Positions 1 through 6,089 of a DNA stretch of 9,259 bases are shown one piece after another. This stretch comes from Candidatus Omnitrophota bacterium (GTDB taxonomy: Bacteria; Omnitrophota; Omnitrophia; Omnitrophales; Danuiimicrobiaceae), in NCBI GenBank assembly GCA_016206815.1, contig JACQQT010000026.1, forward strand, positions 1 to 9,259, in the 5' to 3' direction. The stretch's first letter is position 1, and every line of letters begins with the position of its first letter. Both the position numbers and the translations under genes were made by a program. The notes beneath the pieces were generated by a model that was not told where the DNA came from, did not search any database, and worked only from the letters and a program-made list of their open reading frames with translations.

Positions 1-1758
1 GAAGAAGACGGTGTCAACCACGGCCGCTCGCTTTTAGTTGAGTATTCGATTGCTGCCGGTGAAACCGCCAGGTTCTTTGCCCCGCTCAAGGGATTGGATA
101 TGAGCCGGGCGGACTTTTTGGTTTTCCTCGCCCGTCAGAAAGAACTGGATGCGTTTGGCGGGAAAATTCTGATCGGCTTGCGGGATGTGAGCGGCAAAAC
201 GGTGACGACGGACGTTCGTTCTTACATGAAGCGGTTATGGAGTGGGCCGAGGAGCGCATGGGTCCAAGTGGCAATCCCGAAAACCGAATACCGCTCGCTT
301 GATTTCAATCAGCTGGAACGTTTGGAGATTGCCTTGACGGCGGGCGATCAAAAGATCAGCGGAAATTTGGTTCTCGATGAAATTTCTTTTTTTGGGCCGA
401 GTGAGCTGGTTTTCAGATCCAATGCGGATAATCTGAAGGGATTTCCGAAAACGGTCGTTTGGGATGGGCGCGTTCGCGAGCTCATGCAGATTCAAAATGA
501 CCACAAGTTAATACAAGCCGTTGCCCGCGACACTTGGCAGTATTTTGAAAACTTAATCGACCGCCAAACCGGTTTGCCGGTCGATCACATTCGCGTGGGC
601 GAAGCGTTGGGAATCGGTGCTTACGTCAGCCCGACGAATTTAGGGCTGTATTGGATTGCCACCGTTGCCGCATTTGATCTTTCTCTGATTTCAAAGGAGG
701 AGGCAATTGCCAATATCCGGTTGAGCTTTGCTTCTTTCAAGAAATTAAATCATTGGGGCGTCGGTTATTACAATTATTACCAGACGCGCAGCTTCGGCGT
801 GACGCGGGAATATGTGTCGGTTGTCGATAACGGGTGGTTGGCGGCAGCCCTCGTCGTCATCCGGCAGGCATTCCCTGAGGAATTTGGGAAAGAAGCGTCT
901 GAGGCCCTCAAAAAATTGGATTTTTCGGAGTTTTACGATTCGTCCAACGGCCAGCTCAGGCTTGGATTTGATGCGGACAAAGGCGATTTTTCACCGTACC
1001 ATTACGGTTTGCTGGCCACCGAAGCCCGTTTGGCCAGCTATGTGGCGATCGGGAAGGGCGATCTCGGGAAAGAACATTGGGCGCGGATTTACCGAACCCT
1101 TCCCGCCGAATGGGACTGGCAGAAACAAACGCCGCAGGGCAGTGTGCGGGAATTATTTGGCGTTCCGGTGTTTGAAGGTTTTTATACGTATTTGGGAAAA
1201 CAGTTTGTTCCCAGTTGGGGAGGTTCGCTCTTTGAATTTTTAGCGCCGACCCTGCTTTTGAAAGAGCAGGAATTGGCGCCGAAAGGGCTCGGCAAGAATA
1301 ATGAAATCGCCACAGACCTTCAGATCCAACATGCCCTTCAGGAAAGAGGGTATCCGGTTTGGGGGCTCGCGCCGTGCGCAACCCGTAACGGAAAGTATTG
1401 GGTGTATCGGGAGTACGGGGTTCCGGCGCTCGGGGCGAAAGGATATGCGGACCGGGGCGTGATTGCTCCCTATGTTTCGTTTCTGGCGTTGGCCACTCGG
1501 CCTCAGGCTGCGATTCAAAATTTGCGGGAAATGCTGCTTCGGTATCCGGGGATTTACGGTGAGTACGGATTTTATGATGCCGTTGATCTTTCAAATGGAG
1601 CCGTCAACCCTCAATATCTGGCGCTGGATCAAGCCATGAGTTTTCTGGCGATGGCGAATTATTTGAAAGACGGCGCGGTGCGCAAACGGTTTCATGCCGA
1701 CCCGGTCGGCAAGCAGGGTGAGGAATTATTAAAGGAAGAAATTTTTTCACTGAATTAA
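1..1758 (+). CDS. Glucoamylase-like glycoside hydrolase with N-terminal beta-sandwich domain, 5'-truncated
   Basis: The reading frame is open from base 1, so the start and any signal peptide lie upstream; 585 residues are visible. Visible residues 1-132 look like a beta-sandwich carbohydrate-binding or CIA30-like module, ending in LVLDEISFFGP. Residues about 165-560 resemble the DUF3131/glycoamylase-like region found in cyclic beta-1,2-glucan synthases (NdvB/ChvB type) and in related beta-1,2-glucan hydrolases. The key stretches are VSPTNLGLYWIATVAA near 209, YYNYYQTR near 256, REYVSVVDNGWLAAAL near 270 and SWGGSLFEFLAP at 405-416; the last matches the family's SW(S/G)GSMFEYLMP signature. A late LDQAMSFLAMANYL segment is also typical. 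No glycosyltransferase or GH94 phosphorylase part is visible, so it is probably a stand-alone hydrolase or transglycosylase acting on a beta-glucan, outside the cytoplasm if an upstream signal exists. The family call is fairly secure; the substrate is inferred. The next gene encodes a secreted protein with a similar binding module. Confidence 0.75.
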   Translation, partial: EEDGVNHGRSLLVEYSIAAGETARFFAPLKGLDMSRADFLVFLARQKELDAFGGKILIGLRDVSGKTVTTDVRSYMKRLWSGPRSAWVQVAIPKTEYRSLDFNQLERLEIALTAGDQKISGNLVLDEISFFGPSELVFRSNADNLKGFPKTVVWDGRVRELMQIQNDHKLIQAVARDTWQYFENLIDRQTGLPVDHIRVGEALGIGAYVSPTNLGLYWIATVAAFDLSLISKEEAIANIRLSFASFKKLNHWGVGYYNYYQTRSFGVTREYVSVVDNGWLAAALVVIRQAFPEEFGKEASEALKKLDFSEFYDSSNGQLRLGFDADKGDFSPYHYGLLATEARLASYVAIGKGDLGKEHWARIYRTLPAEWDWQKQTPQGSVRELFGVPVFEGFYTYLGKQFVPSWGGSLFEFLAPTLLLKEQELAPKGLGKNNEIATDLQIQHALQERGYPVWGLAPCATRNGKYWVYREYGVPALGAKGYADRGVIAPYVSFLALATRPQAAIQNLREMLLRYPGIYGEYGFYDAVDLSNGAVNPQYLALDQAMSFLAMANYLKDGAVRKRFHADPVGKQGEELLKEEIFSLN

Positions 1759-1824
1759 CTCGCTATAGGTGCAATCATCATTCTTAATGGTTGTAGGACC
1801 TGTAGTCAAGAAAGGAGCACGAAA

Positions 1825-2430
1825 ATGAAACGTTGGTTAGTGTTGTTGGTTGTAACGGTAGTGGCTTTTGCATTTCCAAAGCACGTGCTGGCTCAGTATT
1901 CGGACGCTGCCGGTTCTGAGCTCGTCGTCTCGGACTTTGACACGGGGGATAAACCCAATAATCTCGGAGGCGACTTCGGTTCTTGGGATAAAGACCCCAA
2001 CGATGAAACTCAAAGCTCGCAGATGAGTTTTGCCTCAGATGATGCTTTGGCGGATCCCCTGGGCTATTCCATCCGGTTGGATTATGATGTGGATTCTCCG
2101 AATCCGGCGTATAACGGCTTTTGGATGAAGCTCAATAATTTGGATGCGACTGCCTACAATACGCTTAACTTTTACATCAAAGGAGACGCTCAGGAAGATT
2201 TTACCAAGCGGGTGAAGCTTGAGTTGAAAGACGACACCAAAACCCCCTCGCAATTCATCATTGCGGGCGTGACGGATCAATGGCAGAAGTTTTCCATTCC
2301 CTTTGAGAAATTCAGGCGGGTGAAAAACTGGAATACCTTGAGCGAGTTTGTCGTCGTCTTCGATGACATCAACTCCAATCCCAAGAAAGGCACCATTTAT
2401 CTTGATCAAGTGTCGATTTCAGCGGAATAA
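1825..2430 (+). CDS. Secreted carbohydrate-binding-like (CBM11/CIA30-like) domain protein
   Basis: This is a 201-residue protein with a clear signal peptide: MKRW, a hydrophobic core at about 5-17, and probable signal peptidase I cleavage after VLA (residue 23). No lipobox cysteine is present, so it should be periplasmic or secreted. The mature part is one beta-sandwich domain. It has an N-terminal DFDTGDKPNNLGGDFGSW stretch, like the opening of CIA30/CBM-type galactose-binding-like folds. It then has alternating strands (YNTLNFYIKG, RVKLELKD, WQKFSIPFEKF, LSEFVVVFDD) and ends in GTIYLDQVSISAE. No catalytic motif was recognised, so it probably binds sugar or assists the hydrolase encoded 66 bases upstream, whose N-terminal module shows the same strand order. 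Start: ATG at 1825 behind AAAGGAG (1811-1817). No terminator separates it from either neighbour. The exact family and ligand are uncertain. Confidence 0.65.
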   Translation: MKRWLVLLVVTVVAFAFPKHVLAQYSDAAGSELVVSDFDTGDKPNNLGGDFGSWDKDPNDETQSSQMSFASDDALADPLGYSIRLDYDVDSPNPAYNGFWMKLNNLDATAYNTLNFYIKGDAQEDFTKRVKLELKDDTKTPSQFIIAGVTDQWQKFSIPFEKFRRVKNWNTLSEFVVVFDDINSNPKKGTIYLDQVSISAE

Positions 2431-2460
2431 AAACAACGCATCACATTGAGGAGACAGGAG

Positions 2461-2470
2461 AAAGGAGGGG
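2461..2470 (+). promoter_or_regulatory. Strong ribosome binding site deciding the ROK GTG start
   Basis: AAAGGAGGGG lies 5 bases before GTG 2476. It is a near-perfect Shine-Dalgarno sequence and fixes an otherwise ambiguous start (TTG at 2446 or GTG at 2476). Confidence 0.8.
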
Positions 2471-2475
2471 TTTCC

Positions 2476-3693
2476 GTGATCAAGCAAATGCTGTTGAAGG
2501 ATCGGATACTGACCGACAAGGAACGCAAGAACTTGGCGATCCTTGAAGTGATACGGAAAAACGGCCCTATTTCTCGAACCGACATTTCGAAAATTACGGA
2601 ACTCAACATTGTGACGGTTTCCAATTACGTCAGCCACTACATTAAAACAGGTTTGGTGGTGGAAGGCGAGTTGGATGAATCTACCGGCGGCCGAAAACCG
2701 GTTTTGGTGGAGCTGAACCCCAAAGCCGGTTACATCGTGGGCGTGGGGCTGAACATGTTGAACATGGTGGGCGTGCTGGTGGATTTAGAGATCAACGTGA
2801 TTACGGAAATCAAGCGCGAACGGCTGCCTGAGAATTCTGAGGCGGTGGTCCAGCAAATGGTGGAATTGGCAGCCGATATGATTGCCAAATCCGAGGTCGA
2901 TAAAACAAAAATTGTCGGCGTCGGCGTCGGAATTCCGGGCATTATCGATGAGCGCGGACGAACCATTCGCTGGCCTCAGAGCCTTGGGGAAAAGGACATT
3001 TCCGTATGTCTTTCCATTAAGGATACGTTTGAGAAGCGCTTGAACGTTCCGACATTCGTTGAAAACGATGCGAATGCTGCCGTGCTCGGCGAGAAGTGGC
3101 TGGGACTGGACCGCGATGTGAAACATCTGGTGTATATGTTTTCAGGTGTCGGCGTCGGGATCATTATCAACGGCGAGATTTACCGCGGAGCAACCGGTGC
3201 TGCGGGCGAGCTCGGGATTTCGAGTTTGAAGGCATCGCGCGAAGAAATTTGGTCGATGGCGAAAGATTTGGGCCGGTGGGAGATGGACATCGGCATTACC
3301 CGGCGCGCCCAGGAATTGGTTTCCAAAGGAAATGCTTCTGTTCTGAAAGATCTGGCAGGCGGGGACCCCAAGAAAATCACGTTCAAAGGAGTGGTCAAAG
3401 CGGTGAAGGAAAAAGATGCGCTCGCCATTAAAGTGGTCGAGGAAGGCGGTTACGTGCTGGGAAGAAAAATCGCTTTTCTCGTGAATCTATTGAATCCGGA
3501 AATCGTGGTCATCGGCGGCGGCATCGAAGATTGCGGCGCACCACTGCTGGATTCCATTAAAGAAGCCGTCAAGGAATGGTCGGTGGAAGAGGCCGCTTCC
3601 CGGGTGAAGATCATCCCTTCCGCTTTTGGTGAAAACGCGGTCGCTTTAGGGGTCGTGGGAATTGTGGCCCGCGAGGTTTTTGCGCAAGCGTAA
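2476..3693 (+). CDS. ROK-family transcriptional regulator (no ATP-binding or zinc motif)
   Basis: This is a 405-residue ROK protein of normal regulator length. Residues about 17-65 form a winged helix-turn-helix (LAILEVIRKNGPISRTDISK, then NIVTVSNYVSHYI), followed by GGRKPVLVELN and the sugar-kinase-like ROK domain. Visible ROK motifs are VGVGIPGIIDERG (148-161), ENDANAA (196-202), SGVGVGIIINGEIYRG (223-238), GAAGELG (241-247) and NPEIVVIGGG (340-349). The DxGxT phosphate-binding loop is replaced by GLNMLNM at 91-97. The usual CxCGxxGC zinc cluster after GELG is absent; the protein has only two cysteines, 178 and 353. It should therefore act as a sugar-responsive repressor or activator rather than a kinase, probably of the adjacent glucan genes (inference from position). 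Start: I chose GTG at 2476 because AAAGGAGGGG (2461-2470) sits 5 bases upstream. A TTG at 2446 would add 10 residues but has no ribosome site. Confidence 0.88.
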   Translation: MIKQMLLKDRILTDKERKNLAILEVIRKNGPISRTDISKITELNIVTVSNYVSHYIKTGLVVEGELDESTGGRKPVLVELNPKAGYIVGVGLNMLNMVGVLVDLEINVITEIKRERLPENSEAVVQQMVELAADMIAKSEVDKTKIVGVGVGIPGIIDERGRTIRWPQSLGEKDISVCLSIKDTFEKRLNVPTFVENDANAAVLGEKWLGLDRDVKHLVYMFSGVGVGIIINGEIYRGATGAAGELGISSLKASREEIWSMAKDLGRWEMDIGITRRAQELVSKGNASVLKDLAGGDPKKITFKGVVKAVKEKDALAIKVVEEGGYVLGRKIAFLVNLLNPEIVVIGGGIEDCGAPLLDSIKEAVKEWSVEEAASRVKIIPSAFGENAVALGVVGIVAREVFAQA

Positions 3694-3727
3694 ACATATT
3701 CCTCGGAGACTTTCGTTTTGATGGCAG

Positions 3728-3760
3728 GGGGCAGGTTTTAAACCTGCCCCTTGTGTTTTA
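3728..3760 (+). terminator. Rho-independent terminator after the ROK gene
   Basis: GGGGCAGG (3728-3735) pairs perfectly with CCTGCCCC (3743-3750) around a TTTTAAA loop; the three T/A pairs of the loop could extend the stem. TTGTGTTTTA follows. The stem is GC-rich with a T-rich tail, 35 bases past the ROK stop codon. It separates the carbohydrate block from the sulfur operon. The reverse orientation lacks a T tract, so it should work for the + strand only. Confidence 0.85.
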
Positions 3761-3779
3761 AGCTCCAAAACGGTATTAT
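3751..3779 (+). promoter_or_regulatory. Candidate sigma-70-like promoter for the sulfur operon
   Basis: TTGTGT (3751-3756) and TATTAT (3774-3779) are separated by exactly 17 bases. The -10 matches 5 of 6 consensus positions and the -35 only 3 of 6. Transcription would begin near 3786, giving a leader of about 70 bases. The -35 overlaps the T tract of the preceding terminator. A promoter is expected here because a terminator lies just upstream and a seven-gene run just downstream, but this exact placement is inference. Confidence 0.4.
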
Positions 3780-3802
3780 GAATTCTTTTCTCCCCATTTT
3801 TG

Positions 3803-3837
3803 TTGATTAAGGGTTTGTCTTAACTTGTTTTAATCAA
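3803..3837 (+). promoter_or_regulatory. Inverted repeat in the leader of the sulfur operon
   Basis: TTGATTAA (3803-3810) and TTAATCAA (3830-3837) are perfect 8-base inverted copies with a 19-base spacer. The right arm ends 7 bases before the cysC Shine-Dalgarno sequence. It could be an operator for a dimeric regulator or an RNA stem near the ribosome site. The arms are AT-rich, so chance is possible. I see no SAM-I, T-box or other known riboswitch core here. Confidence 0.3.
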
Positions 3838-3857
3838 ATAGGATAGGAGGGATTTTG

Positions 3858-4448
3858 ATGTCTCATGGAGTTACCGTTTGGTTTACGGGTTTATCCGGTT
3901 CCGGAAAGTCAACCATTGCACGGATTTTGGAAAAGCGGTTGAAAGCAATGGGCCAGAAAGTTGAAGTTCTGGATGGCGATGTCGTCCGGACGAATCTCAG
4001 CAAAGGGCTTGGGTTTTCAAAAGAAGATCGCGATACGAACATTAAACGGATCGGTTTTGTCTGCCACCTGCTGACGCGCAACGGTGTCATTGCGATCGCC
4101 TCTGCCATTTCGCCCTACCGCGAGGTTCGCGATTACAATCGGAGCCTGATCGGAAATTTCGTCGAAGTATATGCGAAGTGTTCCTTAGATGAATGTGTGA
4201 AGCGGGATGTGAAAGGACTTTACAAAAAAGCGATGGCCGGAGAAATCAAAGGGTTTACGGGAGTGGATGATCCTTATGAGGAACCTTTGCATCCGGAAGT
4301 CGTTTGCGCAACGGATCAGGAAACCGCTGAGCAATCGGCCGATCGCGTCTTGAGCAAACTGGAAGCATTGGGATACATTGAAAAAGGCTGTCATTCCCCC
4401 GTACGGGGGAATCCAGAGTCCGCTGGATCCCCGCCTGCGCGGGGATGA
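3858..4448 (+). CDS. cysC: Adenylylsulfate (APS) kinase with repeat-encoded C-terminal tail
   Basis: This enzyme phosphorylates APS at the 3' position with ATP to give PAPS; it is cytoplasmic and 196 residues long. Visible motifs: P-loop GLSGSGKST (11-19), DGD (39-41) for substrate contact, GFSKEDRDTNIKRIG (52-66), the ISPYREVRD lid/SPYR motif (85-92), and GFTGVDDPYEEP (132-143). Together these define the family. The normal domain ends around LGYI (171-174). Residues 178-196 and the TGA stop are encoded by the 60-bp dispersed repeat at 4390-4449, so the tail is almost certainly a late addition rather than a functional domain. Start: ATG 3858 sits 7 bases after AGGAGG (3845-3850); the TTG at 3855 directly before it is less well spaced. 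It is the first gene of the sulfur operon, and the next gene starts 10 bases after its stop. Confidence 0.95.
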   Translation: MSHGVTVWFTGLSGSGKSTIARILEKRLKAMGQKVEVLDGDVVRTNLSKGLGFSKEDRDTNIKRIGFVCHLLTRNGVIAIASAISPYREVRDYNRSLIGNFVEVYAKCSLDECVKRDVKGLYKKAMAGEIKGFTGVDDPYEEPLHPEVVCATDQETAEQSADRVLSKLEALGYIEKGCHSPVRGNPESAGSPPARG

Positions 4449-4449
4449 C
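4390..4449. repeat. 60-bp double-hairpin dispersed repeat ('VIPAQAGIQ' type)
   Basis: The element begins GTCATTCCCC and ends GGGGATGAC, near-inverted termini. It contains a perfect 20-base palindrome at 4393-4412 (ATTCCCCCGT and its mirror), a CCAG/CTGG pair (4413-4416 with 4423-4426), and a second stem ATCCCCGC/GCGGGGAT (4427-4434 with 4439-4446, loop CTGC). Read on the minus strand it encodes SVIPAQAGIQ, then RTLDSPVRGND. This is the hallmark of a palindromic repeat scattered in many bacterial genomes and often misannotated as small proteins. Its length is 20 codons, and it is open in the cysC frame up to its last bases. Only this copy is in the window, so its dispersed nature rests on recognition, not on counting. 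Confidence 0.85.
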
Positions 4450-4458
4450 CGAGGGTTT

Positions 4459-5331
4459 ATGACGAGCGAGAAACGCTGCGATCTTCATATGCACACGATT
4501 CACTCCGACGGTACCTTGACGCCGACGGAGCTTGTGAAGCTGGCGAAAGAGCGCGGGCTTGCTTGTATTGCGTTAACGGACCATGACACGACGAGCGGTG
4601 TGGCCGAGGCGCAGGAAGCGGGCCGGCGCTTTGGCGTGGAAGTCATTTCCGGGGTTGAGATCAGTGTCATTTTTGAGCCGGGAACGATGCATATCTTAGG
4701 TTATTTTTTAGATCCGAGTTCAAAAAAATTGAAAGCGGAACTTGAAACTATTCAAGCCGCGCGGCGCGCGAGAAATCCGATGATCATCGAAAAACTTCGT
4801 GCTTTGGGGATTGAGATTACGCTGGAAGAAGTGGAGCGCCAGTCCGGCGGCGATCAGGTAGGCCGTCCGCATTTTGCGCGCGTTTTGGTGCAAAAAAAGT
4901 ATGTGAAGGATTTTGGGGAAGCATTCGACAAATACTTAGCCAAGGGCGCGCCTGCTTATGTGGACAAGCGGAAACTATCAAGCCGGAAAGCGTTTGAGAT
5001 GATTGAAGAAGCCGGCGGCATTGCCTCACTTGCGCATCCGAAACTGCTCGCGCTGGATTCGGATTGGAGGCGGTTTGAAGAAACGGTGGGCCGGCTCAAA
5101 TCGGAAGGCATGAAGGGGCTCGAAGTTTATTCGAGCTGTCAATCCAAAGAAGAAGCAGCGCGATACCGAAAGACTGCAGAACGCCTCGGGCTTTTCACGA
5201 CAGGCGGAAGCGATTTTCACGGGGCGAATCGTCCGCAAGCCCCTTTGGGATGGATGGGAGACGGGGCCCGGATTCCTTATGAAACCATTGATCAAATGAA
5301 GAAATTTCTTTTAGAACGACAAGCGAAATGA
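4459..5331 (+). CDS. PHP-domain phosphoesterase, likely 3',5'-nucleoside bisphosphate (PAP) phosphatase, TrpH/YciV-like
   Basis: This is a 290-residue cytoplasmic PHP-family metal phosphoesterase. Candidate metal ligands are in the expected order: HMH (10-12), D17, TDHD (40-43), E65/E68 (SGVEIS), H78, RPH (136-138), LAHP (191-194) and GSDFH (250-254). The overall layout, with an insert between GYFLD and VGRPHFARVLV, fits the YciV/TrpH group. A characterised member of that group, from Chromobacterium violaceum, hydrolyses 3',5'-nucleoside bisphosphates such as PAP; relatives act on short RNA 5' ends. Between cysC and cysH, PAP removal is the attractive role, replacing a CysQ-type phosphatase (inference). 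Start: ATG 4459 follows GAGGG (4451-4455) at a short spacing. An in-frame TTG at 4378 would add 27 residues, mostly encoded by the repeat, and is unlikely. The stop overlaps the cysH start (ATGA). Confidence 0.85.
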   Translation: MTSEKRCDLHMHTIHSDGTLTPTELVKLAKERGLACIALTDHDTTSGVAEAQEAGRRFGVEVISGVEISVIFEPGTMHILGYFLDPSSKKLKAELETIQAARRARNPMIIEKLRALGIEITLEEVERQSGGDQVGRPHFARVLVQKKYVKDFGEAFDKYLAKGAPAYVDKRKLSSRKAFEMIEEAGGIASLAHPKLLALDSDWRRFEETVGRLKSEGMKGLEVYSSCQSKEEAARYRKTAERLGLFTTGGSDFHGANRPQAPLGWMGDGARIPYETIDQMKKFLLERQAK

Positions 5332-6089
5332 CCGTTGCGATGGCGAAATCAATCAATTTAGAAAAATTAAATGCGCGCTTTGAAAAAGCGCAGCCGGAAG
5401 AAATCTTGCGATGGGCGATCGAAACGTTCAGCCCCAAGATTGCGGTGACCTCTTCGTTTCAAACCGAAAGTGTGGCGTTGCTTGACATGGTGTCCAAAAT
5501 TAATCCGGCGATTCAAATTCTTTTTCTTGAAACCGGCTGGCACTTTCCGGGAACACTCGCGTTTAAAAGCGAGATCGTGAAACGCTTAGGATTAACGAAC
5601 GTTACTGATTTGAAAGCAGATCCGAAAAAGCGTGAGGCCTTCAACGCGAAAACCGGCGGGAAACCTTACGAGGCGGATCCGGATCGCTGCTGCCAGATCA
5701 ACAAGGTCGAACCGTTAGAGGAAGCACTCAAAGGCCTGGACGCTTGGGTTTCCGGCATCCGGCGTTCTCAGTCGGAAACGCGCAAAGACATTAAGATTAT
5801 CGAAGCCTATCAAGGGCTGTTCAAGATTAATCCGCTTGCCAATGCCACGTCAGGAGATATTTGGTGGTATTTAAAGGAACACAATCTCCCCAAACACCCT
5901 TTGTTTGATAAAGGTTATTTAAGCATCGGCTGCTGGCCGTGCACGAGGCCGGTCCAGCCGGGCGATGATGAACGCTCCGGGCGTTGGGCAGGCAAGGAAA
6001 AAACAGAATGCGGAATCCATACGTCGATGAAACCGAAATTAAAAAAACCGGAAGCGCCGGAAGAAAATCAGGAAGGAAGTAATATATGA
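5328..6089 (+). CDS. cysH: Assimilatory APS (possibly APS/PAPS) reductase, 4Fe-4S type
   Basis: This is a 253-residue enzyme of the PAPS/APS reductase family, reducing adenylylsulfate to sulfite with thioredoxin or a similar thiol donor. Motifs: AVTSSFQTESV (39-49) for the nucleotide loop, FLETGWHFPGT (66-76), the paired cysteines CC (121-122) and CWPC (202-205) that hold the [4Fe-4S] cluster, RPVQPGDDERSGRW (207-220), and KTECGIH (225-231) with catalytic C228. The four cluster cysteines separate it from the cluster-free PAPS reductases of enteric bacteria and point to APS as substrate. Some cluster-bearing homologues, as in Bacillus, use both, so dual use is possible next to cysC. The last about 20 residues are a charged tail rich in K, P and E. 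Start ATG 5328 overlaps the preceding stop by 4 bases; an in-frame ATG at 5340 is an alternative. The 3' end also overlaps sat by 4 bases, indicating translational coupling. Confidence 0.93.
   Translation: MTVAMAKSINLEKLNARFEKAQPEEILRWAIETFSPKIAVTSSFQTESVALLDMVSKINPAIQILFLETGWHFPGTLAFKSEIVKRLGLTNVTDLKADPKKREAFNAKTGGKPYEADPDRCCQINKVEPLEEALKGLDAWVSGIRRSQSETRKDIKIIEAYQGLFKINPLANATSGDIWWYLKEHNLPKHPLFDKGYLSIGCWPCTRPVQPGDDERSGRWAGKEKTECGIHTSMKPKLKKPEAPEENQEGSNI

Noticed and set aside
956..1594. Long minus-strand open frame (212 codons) opposite the glycoside hydrolase
   Set aside because: The predicted protein is low-complexity, rich in P, R and S, with no recognisable domain. It lies wholly inside a well-supported + strand gene.
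2914..2930. GTCGGC near-tandem run
   Set aside because: It encodes the VGVGVG stretch of the ROK domain; glycine/valine codon repetition explains it.
3694..3857. Possible riboswitch (SAM-I, T-box) ahead of the sulfur operon
   Set aside because: The terminator here belongs to the ROK gene, and the remaining about 70-base leader lacks any conserved riboswitch core I can recognise and is short for these classes.
4378..4458. N-terminal extension of the PHP protein from TTG 4378
   Set aside because: Most of it would be translated from the dispersed repeat. The PHP fold begins right after ATG 4459 (CDLHMH), which has its own GAGGG.
4255..4503. Minus-strand small protein containing SVIPAQAGIQ
   Set aside because: This is the known spurious translation of the palindromic repeat, flanked by antisense of cysC and the PHP gene; it is not a gene.
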